64,000 bases of DNA from Quadrisphaera setariae (GTDB lineage: Bacteria; Actinomycetota; Actinomycetes; Actinomycetales; Quadrisphaeraceae). Positions 50,045-59,313 of this stretch are shown in pieces. Each line of letters begins with the position of its first letter. Positions within the stretch are counted from its first letter, which is position 1. The notes under the pieces are model-generated. The model saw only the letters and a program-made list of their open reading frames with translations. It was not told where the DNA came from and searched no databases. The position numbers and the translations under genes are program-made. Where the stretch lies: assembly GCF_008041935.1 (NCBI RefSeq), contig NZ_VKAC01000004.1:248001-312000 (forward strand). Reading direction: 5' to 3'.

Positions 50045-50757
50045 TGCTGCGGCTCCTGCGGACGGGAGGACCCACTCTGCCGGGCGGAGTGCCGGAGGAA
50101 GGCCTTCAAGCCCGCCACCCCGAAGCACACGAAGCCCAGCACGAGCAGCACCACCTGCGCCGCTGTTCCCAGACCGTCGTGGGGCAGGACTGACGGGGCC
50201 CGCGAGACGAGCTGCACCACGACCATGCCGGTGACGAACCAGCCGACGGTGCGCCAGGTCCCCCGCTCGAGGCCTGCGAGCCCCGCCGGCCGTGAGCCGA
50301 CCGGCGGCGCGTGTCCAGCCGCCCTCGTCACCGCGCCGCTGGGCTGGGCTCCACCCGAACGGGCGGCGTCCCAGCGCCGGCCAGGATGCAGCGCGGTCGC
50401 GTCACCCCAGGCGTTGCGGCGCGTCCTACCCGGTCGGCGGATCGTCAACCCCCGCCCGTCGAGGTCGGTGGAGAACGGGTGACTGGCCGCCCACCGGAAG
50501 AAGACCATCTGGAAGACCAGCAGCGCCGTCCAGCACAGCGCGGCTCCGGCGTGGCCGTCGAGGGCCCTGGACACCGCCAGCACCCCGCTCGTCACCGCCG
50601 TGAACAAGCAGGCCGTCGCGGGAGTCGGTGATCCCTCCTCGCGGTCGCTCCGCAGCAGGCCGGTGAGGTCGGGCACGGCATCCGCCACGGACGTCCGCTC
50701 GCCTGCCGGACTGGTGCGCTCTGGCCCCACGGCCCGCTCCTCCCACCGGTGCTGCAC
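50041..50757 (-). CDS. Hypothetical membrane protein
   Basis: A 238-residue protein with four hydrophobic helices in two pairs: TACLFTAVTSGVLAVSRALD, AALCWTALLVFQMVFFRWAA, TWRTVGWFVTGMVVVQLVSR and AAQVVLLVLGFVCFGVAGLK. A soluble strand-like loop (TDLDGRGLTIRRPGRTRRNA) lies between the pairs. No family is recognised. It is coupled by a four-base overlap to the downstream DUF2207-like gene and is divergent from a LacI regulator 95 bases away. GTG 50757 is the first usable start. Confidence 0.7.
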   Translation of the reverse strand: MQHRWEERAVGPERTSPAGERTSVADAVPDLTGLLRSDREEGSPTPATACLFTAVTSGVLAVSRALDGHAGAALCWTALLVFQMVFFRWAASHPFSTDLDGRGLTIRRPGRTRRNAWGDATALHPGRRWDAARSGGAQPSGAVTRAAGHAPPVGSRPAGLAGLERGTWRTVGWFVTGMVVVQLVSRAPSVLPHDGLGTAAQVVLLVLGFVCFGVAGLKAFLRHSARQSGSSRPQEPQQ

Positions 50758-50852
50758 GCCGCGATGATCAGAACCTAGGACGCTCAGGCACCGGTCCGCA
50801 CCCCGAAGATCGACGGGTCCGCAAGCTCCGCCAAGCCCGCGATGATGGTCGT

Positions 50853-51896
50853 GTGAGCGGCACGCGCAAGATGACCGTGCACGACGTCGCTGCCCGCGCG
50901 CACGTCTCCGCGCAGACCGTCTCGCGGGTGGTCAACGGCTCGCCCCACGTCTCAGCAGCTATGCGGGCGCTGGTGCAGCGGGCGGTCGACGAGCTCGGCT
51001 ACGTGCCCGACCCTGCCGCGCGCTCCCTGCGAACGGGCCGCAGCCGGCGCATCGGCGTCCTCACCCACCAGCTCACCGCGACCGGTCCGATCGGCAACAC
51101 CGCGGCAGCTCTCGCCGAGCTGCGCGCTGCCGGCTACGAGCTCGATGTGGTGCCCCTGCCCGACGACGTCGGCGACGACGAGGGAGCCGCCGTGCGAGCC
51201 GTGCGCGAGGCGATGTCCGGCTTCTCCAGAACGGCGTGCTCGGTGATGGCGCTCGCGCAGACCGAGCGCATCAGAGACGCGGTGCTCGCCGTCGACATGG
51301 GACTGCCGGTGTACGTCGACGAGCACCTCGGGCGCGGGACGGTGGACCGCCCGGGCGCGGAGGACCTCGTCGGACGGGCCGCGGCCGGGCACCTGGTCGC
51401 ACTCGGTCACCGCGGTGTCGCGCACCTGCCCGGCCCGGCGGGGTCGCTGTCGGGGCGCTACCGCGCCGAGACCTTCACCGAGGCGCTCGCGGCGCACGGC
51501 GTGCCGTGCGCGACGTGGACCCCGGGTGATTGGTCAGCGGGTTCGGGCTACCGCATCGCCACCACCGCGGACCTCACCGGGGTGACCGCCGTGTTCGTCT
51601 GCAACGACGCGATGGCTCTTGGCGTGCTGCGGGCGCTGCGCGAGCGCGGCGTGGGCGTGCCCGGTGAGGTGTCCGTCCTGGGCGTCGACGACCTGCCGGA
51701 GTCGGAGCACACCTCTCCCTCCCTCAGCTCCGTGCACCACGACACCGCCGCCGAGGGCCGGTTGGCCGCGCGCGTGCTCCTGGCCGACCTGACGAGTGGC
51801 GCACGGCCGGACCCGGCGGAGCACCTGCGCGTGGAGGTGCGCGCGCGGGAGAGCACGGCGGCTGTCGGGGTGGCCCGGCGAAGAGGTGATCGTTAA
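50853..51896 (+). CDS. LacI family transcriptional regulator
   Basis: A 347-residue LacI/GalR repressor. The DNA-binding head is MTVHDVAARAHVSAQTVSRV, then VNGSPHVSAAMRALVQRAVD and the hinge LGYVPDPAARSLRTGRS. The ligand domain shows VFVCNDAMALGVLRALRERG and SVLGVDDLPESEHTSPSLSS. GTG 50853 is used; ATG 50871 (KMTVHDV) would also give a complete head. An MFS transporter gene begins 52 bases downstream on the same strand and is the likely target. A site TGATCGTTAACAGGTCA overlaps the LacI stop (51887-51903) and could serve as operator (tentative). Confidence 0.93.
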   Translation: MSGTRKMTVHDVAARAHVSAQTVSRVVNGSPHVSAAMRALVQRAVDELGYVPDPAARSLRTGRSRRIGVLTHQLTATGPIGNTAAALAELRAAGYELDVVPLPDDVGDDEGAAVRAVREAMSGFSRTACSVMALAQTERIRDAVLAVDMGLPVYVDEHLGRGTVDRPGAEDLVGRAAAGHLVALGHRGVAHLPGPAGSLSGRYRAETFTEALAAHGVPCATWTPGDWSAGSGYRIATTADLTGVTAVFVCNDAMALGVLRALRERGVGVPGEVSVLGVDDLPESEHTSPSLSSVHHDTAAEGRLAARVLLADLTSGARPDPAEHLRVEVRARESTAAVGVARRRGDR

Positions 51897-51948
51897 CAGG
51901 TCAGATCCGGCCGTCGCTGCGGCGGAGAGCTCCTAGCGTCTGCTCCTC

Positions 51949-53190
51949 GTGAGCCAGCACTCCACCGCCGGCGGCTTCGACCGCAACGCACGGGTCGCCA
52001 TCGCGACCGAGGGGCTGTGGGCGCTCTTCGGCACCCCCGCCCTGTTCTACGTGGCCGTCTACATGACGACCGGCGGCCTCAGCGCCGCACAGGCGGGGCT
52101 GCTCATCTCGGTCGGCACCTACCTCGGCTGCGTGTGGCAGTTGTTCGCCGGTGCCATCACCGACCGGTGGGGACGGCGGTGGACCACGACCGTCTTCGAC
52201 CTCCTCTCCTGGGTGCTGCCGATGCTGGTGTGGGCCTGCGCGCAGGACGTGTGGTGGTTCCTCGCCGGGTGGGTGCTCAACTCCGCGGCGAAGGTGGTCG
52301 GCGTCTCCTTCGGGCTGCTGGCCGTGGAGGACTCCCCCGAGCACGTCCGGGCCCGGATCTTCGCGGCGCTGAAGCTGATCGCGCTGCTCGCAGGTCTGTT
52401 CGTGCCCCTCGTCGGCCTGGCCATCACTCGGTGGGGACCCGAGACGGCCTTCCGGTGGCTGTTCGGCATCGGCGGTGTCTCGATGCTGGCGCACGTCGTC
52501 GTCCGGCACGTCCTCGTCAGGGAGACGCGCGCGGGTGCGGAGGCGATGGCGGCCCACCGGCCGGCGGGGTTGAGGACTGGCCTGTGGGTGAGCGTGACCG
52601 CGGTGGTGCGCGCCTGCCAGCGCGGCGGGGCTCGACGAGTGGTGGTGGTCTACGTGGCGACGACGCTGGCCTCCCAGCTGACCCTGTTCCAGGCGCTCTT
52701 CCTCACCGACGCGCTGGCCGTCTCGCCGCTGTGGGTCAGCGCGGTGCCCGCAGTGGGCGCGCTGGCGTCGCTGGCCTGCTACCTCGGGGTGATGCCGCGG
52801 TGGGACAGGCGCCTGTCCGCGGGCCGCGCCACCGCGTGGGCGCTGGTGGTCGCGGTCGCCGGGTGGACGCTGTTCGCGGCGCTGCCTGCTGCGCCGCCGG
52901 TCGCCGTCGTCGTCATCGCGGCGGGGGTGGCCGCTGCGGGACCGTTCCTGCTGGAGTCCTACCGCGACGCGGTGGTGGTCGCCGCGGCCGAGCCAGATCG
53001 CACCGCCAGCTTCTACGCGGCGGTGCAGACAGCGGCGAGCTTCGCGGCGGTGCCCGTGGGACTGGTCGCGGGGACGCTGTACGACTGGTCGCCCCGGGGA
53101 CCACTGGCGCTGTCGGCGGTCCTGTACGCGGTGGCGCTGATGGCCGCGCTGCCCGCGACGTTCGGGCAGCGCCCTCAGGGATCGGTCTGA
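51949..53190 (+). CDS. Major facilitator superfamily transporter
   Basis: A 413-residue transporter with twelve hydrophobic segments. The loop 2-3 signature is GAITDRWGRRWTTTVFDLLS (GxxxDRxGRR). Other helices include IFAALKLIALLAGLFVPLVG, VVVYVATTLASQLTLFQALF, and TASFYAAVQTAASFAAVPVG. The subgroup cannot be assigned to a substrate. GTG 51949 precedes a short hydrophilic N-terminus. It follows a LacI regulator, which suggests sugar or nucleoside transport (inference), but no catabolic gene is adjacent. Confidence 0.92.
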   Translation: MSQHSTAGGFDRNARVAIATEGLWALFGTPALFYVAVYMTTGGLSAAQAGLLISVGTYLGCVWQLFAGAITDRWGRRWTTTVFDLLSWVLPMLVWACAQDVWWFLAGWVLNSAAKVVGVSFGLLAVEDSPEHVRARIFAALKLIALLAGLFVPLVGLAITRWGPETAFRWLFGIGGVSMLAHVVVRHVLVRETRAGAEAMAAHRPAGLRTGLWVSVTAVVRACQRGGARRVVVVYVATTLASQLTLFQALFLTDALAVSPLWVSAVPAVGALASLACYLGVMPRWDRRLSAGRATAWALVVAVAGWTLFAALPAAPPVAVVVIAAGVAAAGPFLLESYRDAVVVAAAEPDRTASFYAAVQTAASFAAVPVGLVAGTLYDWSPRGPLALSAVLYAVALMAALPATFGQRPQGSV

Positions 53191-53296
53191 CGCGGTGGAG
53201 GACGTCGGTGGGCGTGGCCGTGACGGGCGTCCCGCCGCACCGCGGGCGGCGAGAAAGCGGGTGTCAGGCAGCACCTGCGGCTGCCAGGGTGCGGCG

Positions 53297-53869
53297 GTGA
53301 CCACTGCACCTGCCTCGTCCATCGACGGGTCCCGCGGCTGCCTCATCCTCTCCGGGGTTCCGGGTGCGGGGAAGTCCACCGTCTCCGCGCTGGTCGCGCG
53401 GGCGCTGCCCCGCTGCGCGGTCGTCAACGCCGACGCCCTGGCGATGATGGTCCGCAGCGGGTGGGTCGGGCCCGCCGACGAGCCCGCTGACGAGGCACGG
53501 GCCCAGCTGGTGCTCCGCGCCCGTGGAGCGTGCCTGCTGGCCGGGTCCTTCTCCGAGGCGGGCTTCTTCCCCGTCATCGACCACGTGGTGGCTGACGCCG
53601 CGATGCTCGACGCGATGCTGGGGTGGCTGGCACCGTCGCCGGTGTGGCTGGTCACGCTGGCACCGGACCTGACGACCTCCGCACGCCGCAACGAGGAGCG
53701 GCCCGTGGAGGAGCAGATCGACTACGACATCTCGGGACTCGACGCCAGGATCCGGGAGGAGCTCCGCGACCGGGGCTGGTACTTCGACACCTCGGCTCTG
53801 GACGCCGCGGCCACAGCGCGGCGCATCCTCGACGAAGTACCCCGGCGAGCAGTGGTGCTGCGGGGCTGA
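53297..53869 (+). CDS. P-loop AAA-type small-molecule kinase-like ATPase
   Basis: A 190-residue single-domain P-loop protein. Walker A is CLILSGVPGAGKSTVSALVA near residue 15. The substrate region VVNADALAMMVRSGWVGPAD and the lid-like SARRNEERPVEEQIDYDIS follow. The end, RGWYFDTSALDAAATARRIL, is typical of zeta-toxin/chloramphenicol-phosphotransferase-like kinases. The acceptor is unknown. GTG 53297 follows CAGGGTGCGGCG, a weak site. It stands alone, 106 bases after the MFS gene. Confidence 0.85.
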   Translation: MTTAPASSIDGSRGCLILSGVPGAGKSTVSALVARALPRCAVVNADALAMMVRSGWVGPADEPADEARAQLVLRARGACLLAGSFSEAGFFPVIDHVVADAAMLDAMLGWLAPSPVWLVTLAPDLTTSARRNEERPVEEQIDYDISGLDARIREELRDRGWYFDTSALDAAATARRILDEVPRRAVVLRG

Positions 53870-54003
53870 CGGGTCCCGCCGGGACCTGCGGGGGGCCTCC
53901 GCCGGGCGTGTTTTCCTCACGTTCTGTGAAGCTGCGATCACGGTTCTGACCTGGGGTGATGAGGCCCACCGGGCTGTCGGTGGTGACCTCTAGCGTCTTC
54001 GAC

Positions 54004-56460
54004 ATGACCTTGAGTGCGCCTCCGGTGTGGGCGGTCGGTGATGATGCCGACCCACCCACCGCGCGCACTGGCTCACCCGAGGTCGAGGACTCTGCCTTCG
54101 ACCTGGACGACCACGACGACGAGCACCTGGTCCGCTTCAGCGCCCCCTGGTGGACCCGCGTTCTGTCCGAGGACCCGTTGACGGGGTCCATCGCCGAACG
54201 TCGCCGGATCCGCCCCGCCATCGCCGCCGCCGTCACCGGGGATCCCGGCCCTGCGCAGCTGGCGGCGTTGGACGCCCTGCAGGCCGCCCTCGGGCAGGCC
54301 TGTGACATCCCCGGGCTGGGCCTGTCGAGCAGGGAGTGGACCGAGGTGGTCGCTGCCAGCGACCGCTGCGCCTCCTACCTGCACGCCCTGCACCTGTTCC
54401 TCATCGCCGGCCTGGACGTCGCCAAGCTGGCTGAGGCCCCCACGCGAGCCCAGGCCAAGGACTCGCGTCGCCCGGCCTCTGATGAGCTGGCCCCGGTGCT
54501 GCGCATCGCCGGGCGCACCGCCACCGCGCTGGTGGGCCTGGCCCGCCAGCTCACCGACCTGCCCGCTGCCGAAGCGGCGCTGGTGCGGGGGCAGATGAGC
54601 CCGGCCCAGCTGCGGGAGCTGGCCACGGTGTGCCGGCGCCTGCCCGAGGGACCCGCCGGCCAGCACGCCCGGACGGTGGTGGAAGCGCGGGCGGTGGCTG
54701 CGGCGGCGACGTTGAGCCGGGCCCGCCTGGCGCACGTGCTGGAGGAGGCGGCGCTGGCGGCGGATCCGGGGTTTGCGACGCGGTCGATGGCCGCGGGCAT
54801 CGGCGAGCGGGATGTGGTGCTGCGGCCCTCGCCGGTGCCGGGGTGCAAGCGGGTGGTGGCGGATCTGGAGGCGGCGGATGCGGCGCGGGTGTGGCAGGTG
54901 ATCGCCCAGATCGCGGCCAACGCCAAGGACGGTGACACCTACGCCACCGACAGCGCCGATGACGCCGACAGCACCGACAGCGCTGAGGGGCAGAGCGAGC
55001 AGCAGCGGGAGGAGGAGGACCAGCGGACGGCGGCGCAGATGCGCGCTGATGTGCTGGTGAGCCTGGTGGTGGGGGACTTCAGTCCCACCCCGCAGCTGGT
55101 CGCCACCGCCCTGGGCCAGCCCGTCCCCACCGCTGACCCCAACACTGCGAGCGCCGACGCCGACGCCACTCCCGACGCCACTCCCGAAGACGCCGACGAA
55201 GACGCCGACGAAGACGCCGACGAAGACGCCGACGAAGACGGCGACGAAGACGCCGGCGAGGACGGCGGCGAGGACGGCGGCGAGGACGGTGAGCAGGTGC
55301 CGGTGAGCGGGCTGGTGCCGGACACCCGCGCCCTGGTGCGCATCCCCACCCCCGAGCAGCGGGCGCGGCTGTCGGAGGTGCACATCGTCGTCTTCGCCGA
55401 CGACCTCGCCGACGACGACGGAGGCGAAGACTCCGAGGGTGATCTCGACGGGACTGATGGTCCCGAGAGCCCTGAGGGTCCCGGTGAAGGCCCCGGCGAG
55501 GGGCCTGAGGGTGGGGTCGATGACGGGTTGGTCGGCGAGGGCCCACCGCCGCGGCCCCAGGGAGGCACACCGACCCCCGCCGACAGCGACCACCCCTCCG
55601 GGGCACAACCAAGACCCGCGCCGTCCGCGCCGTGCCTGCCGTCCCCGCGGGGCCGAGAACGGCCCCGCCCCACAACTGCACACCCCGCAACCGGCACCAC
55701 CGACCCCACCGGCTCAGGCACCGGCACAGGCACCGGCCACCCCACCGGTCCCGGCGGCGCTGGCGCGCGCCTGCACGCGGCTCGCCGCACCCGCGCGGCT
55801 CGCCGGGCGCTGGCCGGGTACGGACCCTTCGGCTACATCCCGGGCATCGGACGCCTCGCCCCGGACACCACCCGCGCTGCGATCCGCGCCGCCCGCTGGC
55901 GCCGCCTGGTCGCCGACACCGCCACCGGGGTGCTGCTGCACCGCTCCCGCTGGACCCTGCCCGCCCCCGACACCCTCACAGCCACGACCACCCGCGCAGG
56001 CCTCAACGACACCACCGGCAGCACCACCGGCACCACCACCCGCAGCACCGCTGAGCACCTGGGCGTGCTGCTGGACCAGCACGCCGCCCCCCATCCGAAC
56101 GATCCCGCCACCCGCGTCGAGGTCACCTACCGGCCTTCGGTGCTGCTGGCCGCCCACGTCCGCTCCCGCGACGGGGTCTGCATCTCCCCGGTCTGCCACC
56201 ACCCCACCCGCGCAGGAGGCACCCAGCTGGACCACACCACCGCCTGGGGACCTGCCACCCCCACCCGCGTGCGCGGAGGGCTCACCGAAGCCGGCAACCT
56301 GGGGTGCATCTGCCAGCGCTGGCACACCGCCAAGACCCACGGGGACTGGGACCTGCACCAGCCCAGTCCGGGTTCCTTCACCTGGACCTCACCGACCGGG
56401 CGGGTCTACCACCGCAGGTCCACCCCGCTCCTACCCGACCTCGCCGATGCCCTCCCATGA
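54004..56460 (+). CDS. DUF222 / HNH endonuclease-signature protein
   Basis: An 818-residue protein. The N-terminal DUF222 region has EWTEVVAASDRCASYLHALH, LVRGQMSPAQLRELATVCRR and TLSRARLAHVLEEAALAADP. The C-terminal HNH part is RSRDGVCISPVCHHPTRAGG, LDHTTAWG and NLGCICQRWHTAKTHGDWDL with Cys and His metal ligands. These large proteins (13E12-like) are repeated in actinobacterial genomes and are thought to be mobile or nuclease-like; activity is unproven. Between the domains lie an acidic repeat (55186-55290) and Pro/Gly/Thr-rich sequence of about 150 residues, longer than usual, so a compensated frameshift there cannot be excluded. ATG 54004 begins MTLSAPP. Confidence 0.87.
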   Translation: MTLSAPPVWAVGDDADPPTARTGSPEVEDSAFDLDDHDDEHLVRFSAPWWTRVLSEDPLTGSIAERRRIRPAIAAAVTGDPGPAQLAALDALQAALGQACDIPGLGLSSREWTEVVAASDRCASYLHALHLFLIAGLDVAKLAEAPTRAQAKDSRRPASDELAPVLRIAGRTATALVGLARQLTDLPAAEAALVRGQMSPAQLRELATVCRRLPEGPAGQHARTVVEARAVAAAATLSRARLAHVLEEAALAADPGFATRSMAAGIGERDVVLRPSPVPGCKRVVADLEAADAARVWQVIAQIAANAKDGDTYATDSADDADSTDSAEGQSEQQREEEDQRTAAQMRADVLVSLVVGDFSPTPQLVATALGQPVPTADPNTASADADATPDATPEDADEDADEDADEDADEDGDEDAGEDGGEDGGEDGEQVPVSGLVPDTRALVRIPTPEQRARLSEVHIVVFADDLADDDGGEDSEGDLDGTDGPESPEGPGEGPGEGPEGGVDDGLVGEGPPPRPQGGTPTPADSDHPSGAQPRPAPSAPCLPSPRGRERPRPTTAHPATGTTDPTGSGTGTGTGHPTGPGGAGARLHAARRTRAARRALAGYGPFGYIPGIGRLAPDTTRAAIRAARWRRLVADTATGVLLHRSRWTLPAPDTLTATTTRAGLNDTTGSTTGTTTRSTAEHLGVLLDQHAAPHPNDPATRVEVTYRPSVLLAAHVRSRDGVCISPVCHHPTRAGGTQLDHTTAWGPATPTRVRGGLTEAGNLGCICQRWHTAKTHGDWDLHQPSPGSFTWTSPTGRVYHRRSTPLLPDLADALP
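55186..55290 (+). repeat. Degenerating 12-bp tandem repeat in the DUF222/HNH gene
   Basis: GAAGACGCCGAC is repeated exactly at 55186, 55198, 55210 and 55222. Variants at 55234, 55246, 55258, 55270 and 55282 drift to GAGGACGGCGGC. It encodes EDAD repeats that grade into EDGG. Confidence 0.92.
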
Positions 56461-56495
56461 CGCGGACCCGGGTCCCGTCATCACCTTGTCTGCAG

Positions 56496-57041
56496 TCACC
56501 GGAGGTGGAGCTTCATGCCTTCGTGCGTAGCAGCGAACCCGAGGCGCTCGTAGAAGCGGTGGGCATCGGTGCGCCGCTTGTCGGTGGTCAACTGGACCAG
56601 GGCGCAACCTCGTCGGCGCGCCTCCTCCGCCGCCCATCCGACCATCGCCGTCCCGAGTCCGCTGGACCGGTGAGCAGCCGCCACGCGCACCGCCTCGAGC
56701 TGGGCGCGCAGCGCTCCACGACGAGCGAGCCCCGGCAGGAAGCTCAGCTGCATCGTGGCCACCACATCTCCGCAGCGGTCGTCGTCATCCCCGTGCGAGA
56801 CCGCCACGGCCACCAGCAGCAGGTGCGCTGGGTCTGCGTCGATGGCCTCGAAGGCACTCAGGTACGGCTCCAGCTCGCGTACGTCCGCAGCACGGTCTCG
56901 CGAGGCACCGAGCTGGTCGTCCGCGGGCAGGGCTACGACCTGCCGGACGTCGCCCGCTGCTGCCCGGCGCAGCCGCACGGTCGCGGCCGAGGTCACCAGA
57001 TCGACGTGTTCCTCCACCGGGCCAGGATCTTGTGACCGCAC
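56496..57041 (-). CDS. GNAT family N-acetyltransferase
   Basis: Up to 181 residues. The acetyl-CoA loop is RVAAAHRSSGLGTAMVGWAA near residue 126, following AQLEAV. The C-terminus ALVQLTTDKRRTDAHRFYER, then LGFAATHEGMKLHLR, is motif B of GNATs. The first 15-25 residues (MRSQDPGPVEEHVDLVTS) are outside the fold, so GTG 57017 or 56996 may be the true start. It is divergent from another GNAT with only 13 bases between the annotated starts; the two are not close in sequence. Substrate unknown. Confidence 0.87.
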   Translation of the reverse strand: MRSQDPGPVEEHVDLVTSAATVRLRRAAAGDVRQVVALPADDQLGASRDRAADVRELEPYLSAFEAIDADPAHLLLVAVAVSHGDDDDRCGDVVATMQLSFLPGLARRGALRAQLEAVRVAAAHRSSGLGTAMVGWAAEEARRRGCALVQLTTDKRRTDAHRFYERLGFAATHEGMKLHLR

Positions 57042-57054
57042 CTGCCACGCTCAG

Positions 57055-57543
57055 GTGGTGGCCTCCTCGACCCAGGTTCCGCTCCCAGCACCGCGAGCCG
57101 CTGTACCCGCCGATGCCGACGAAGTGCTCCGCCTCGCCGCGGTGATGTACGCGGCGATGGGGGTTGTCGTCGTCCCCGAGTGGTACGAGGTCGCCCGTAC
57201 GAGTCTGCTGAGCCGGCTCGGTGAGGACGTGGCGGTGGTCGTCGTCGACGATGCGACTCGTCCCGGCGCCCTCGCGGCCTGCGGGGCAGGTGTGACGTCA
57301 CAGCGACTGCCCGGCCCCACGAACCTGACGGCGCGCGTCGGCTACCTGCAGTGGGTCTGCACCGACGAGGCGTGGAGGAGGCGTGGGCTCGCCCGCGCCG
57401 TGACGACCGCGCTCCTCGAGGACTTCCGCCGCCGCGACGTCTGGGCTGTCGAGCTGCACGCGACTCCGGACGGCGAAGGGTTGTACCGCTCGCTCGGCTT
57501 CACCGAGGGTCCCAATCCCGGCCTGCGCCTGCGGCTGCTGTGA
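57055..57543 (+). CDS. GNAT family N-acetyltransferase
   Basis: About 162 residues. The acetyl-CoA motif is WVCTDEAWRRRGLARAVTTA near residue 100, after ARVGYLQ. The end, VELHATPDGEGLYRSLGFTE, is GNAT motif B. The N-terminal VPADADEVLRLAAVMYAAMG is the first helix. GTG 57055 or 57058 starts it; the ribosome-binding site is poor. The frameshifted hypothetical gene follows 25 bases downstream and may be co-transcribed. Acceptor unknown. Confidence 0.88.
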   Translation: MVASSTQVPLPAPRAAVPADADEVLRLAAVMYAAMGVVVVPEWYEVARTSLLSRLGEDVAVVVVDDATRPGALAACGAGVTSQRLPGPTNLTARVGYLQWVCTDEAWRRRGLARAVTTALLEDFRRRDVWAVELHATPDGEGLYRSLGFTEGPNPGLRLRLL

Positions 57544-57568
57544 TCCATGACGCAACGCGAGGACGGGC

Positions 57569-58329
57569 ATGCACGTGACGTCCGCCCACCACCGCGAGCT
57601 CCAGCGCGTCTACCGCGAGGCGTTGGCGGCGCAGGTCGTCGTCGTCCTCAGCGACGAGGATCGGGAGGACCTCTCGTGGAACCTCGCCGACGTCACCGCC
57701 TCCAGCACCAGCTGGGAGGCGGTGCGCGCAGCGCTGGTCGCAGAGCTCGCGCACCGCGGTGTCGGTGAGGACCACGGTGAGGACCGCCTCGCGCCCCTCG
57801 CCGACGCCCTGCTGCACGCGGTGCAGGCAGCCCCGGACCCCACCCCGACCAGCGGCGCAGCTGGTGGAAGCGCTGGCGCGAGGCACACGCCTCTCGCACC
57901 GGTCGCTGGCGCACCGTGGACCCCTGGGGTCAGGACGACGACGACCGCGTCGTGCTGCGAGCGGTGCTGAACGCGCTGCGACCGTGGGCCGAGCAGCTCC
58001 AGACCGACCTGCCGCTCGCGCTGCGTGAGCAGTGGCCGCGCGAGGTCGTCGCGGCGGCCGAGCACCTGCACGCCGTCTCGCCGCGCCACCGCGGTGACAC
58101 GGACGAGCACGCCACCACCGGGTGGCTCTCCGCCGACGACGACGCGACGTGGGCGGCGTTCGTGGCCTTCGCACCGCACGCGCTGGACGCTGACGTGATG
58201 ACCGATGGCGGTCGCGCGGTCGTCGGCCTCGCTGACGAGGGCACCTCCCTGGCCCTGAGGCTGACCGCCGAGCAGCAGGAGGCTGTCGAGGCGGTGCTCG
58301 GGAACCGGCGACTGCGCCCGCTGCGGTGA
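57569..58329 (+). pseudogene. Hypothetical protein split by a single-base frameshift
   Basis: Frame one runs MHVTSAHHRELQRVYREALA to DALLHAVQAAPDPTPTSGAA, then degrades to low-complexity residues and stops at 57970. From about 57840 another frame reads PHPDQRRSWWKRWREAHASR, TGRWRTVDPWGQDDDDRVVL and continues to 58329 with normal composition. One missing base in the CCCCGGACCCC region (about 57831-57845) would join the two into about 250 residues. The family is not recognised; a WxxxxEAHASRTGRW motif is the most distinctive part. It could be one real gene damaged by sequencing error, or two overlapping short genes. Confidence 0.6.
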
Positions 58330-58353
58330 ACAGCGTCGACCCGCGCCGCGCAG

Positions 58354-59253
58354 CTACCCCAGCGCAGCAGCGCTGAGCGCCTGCGCCACCGGAGCGAGCA
58401 CCGGCCACCGCCAGCTCTCCTGCACGCAGCGGGCGAACAGCCACTGCACCACGCGTCGATCGTCCAGCCCGGCAGCCCCTGCCACGGCGCGCACGAGCCC
58501 CCGTGGGTCGGTGTGCAGCTCGCGGTCGCAGTTGAGGAGGTGCTGCACGAGGTCGTAGCAGCGATCGCCGACGTACGGCTTGGGGTCGACGACCAGCCAC
58601 GCGGACCGCTGGGCGGAGAGCACGTTGCTGGCGTGCAGGTCGGTGCAGAGCAGCGCCTGCTCGGCCGCGGTGCGCGGAAGCTCGTCCCACAGCGCGAGGC
58701 CCTCACCCACCAGGCCCGGGTCGAGGGCGCTCGGGGCGCGCTCGTACCCGGCGCGGGCCTGCTCGCCCCACGCCACGCACATCTGCTGCAGCGTGCGGAA
58801 GCCGTGGTCGGCGGGCAGCGGGACGGCGTGCAGCTGGCGGACGAGGTCGCCCACCACGCGGTGCTGCTCCTCGACGGGACGCGTGCGCAGCTCCACCCCG
58901 GGACGGCAGCGCTCCACCAGCACCACCGTCGTCTGCTCCTCCACGGCGTGCGCGAACACCTCGACGGCGCCGCGCCCGGCCCACACCGCGAGACCGGCTG
59001 CCTCGTCACGGCTCTCCGCGTGGGTCCAGGCGGCCTTGAGCACGGCGTCGCGCCCGTGGACGTCGAGCGCCGGCGCCACCCAGGACGAGGTCCCACCGGG
59101 CTCGAAGGGGGCACCGAGGTGGAGGCGCCAGCGGTCCGCGACGTCAGCCACCCGGTGCGGCAGCTCCGCCAGCCACCGAGCGCGAGCCGGGTCACCGCTG
59201 CGAGCCGTCGCCTCGGCGAGCGCTGGGGTCACCGTCACCGCGGCCGGGTCCAC
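58354..59253 (-). CDS. Aminoglycoside phosphotransferase (streptomycin kinase-like) family protein
   Basis: A 299-residue kinase-fold protein. GGTSSWVAPALDVHGRDAVL, then KAAWTHAESRDEAAGLAVW, gives the ATP-binding lysine. The catalytic loop is ALLCTDLHASNVLSAQRSAW near residue 208, keeping Asp and Asn but with CTD for the usual HGD. The metal Asp is in LVVDPKPYVGDRCYDLVQHL. This form is common in APH(6)-like proteins of actinobacteria. It may phosphorylate an aminoglycoside or another alcohol; resistance is not shown. GTG 59253 begins the protein. It is divergent from a monooxygenase. Confidence 0.88.
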   Translation of the reverse strand: MDPAAVTVTPALAEATARSGDPARARWLAELPHRVADVADRWRLHLGAPFEPGGTSSWVAPALDVHGRDAVLKAAWTHAESRDEAAGLAVWAGRGAVEVFAHAVEEQTTVVLVERCRPGVELRTRPVEEQHRVVGDLVRQLHAVPLPADHGFRTLQQMCVAWGEQARAGYERAPSALDPGLVGEGLALWDELPRTAAEQALLCTDLHASNVLSAQRSAWLVVDPKPYVGDRCYDLVQHLLNCDRELHTDPRGLVRAVAGAAGLDDRRVVQWLFARCVQESWRWPVLAPVAQALSAAALG

Positions 59254-59313
59254 CCCGGCAGCCTAGGAAGTCGGCTGCTGCGGCGACGGACCAGACCGGG
59301 CTAGCGTCGGGAC

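Noticed and set aside
58354-59253. Loss of the catalytic motif in the phosphotransferase (CTD for HGD)
   Set aside because: The catalytic Asp and Asn are retained and this variant is common in actinobacterial streptomycin-kinase-like proteins.
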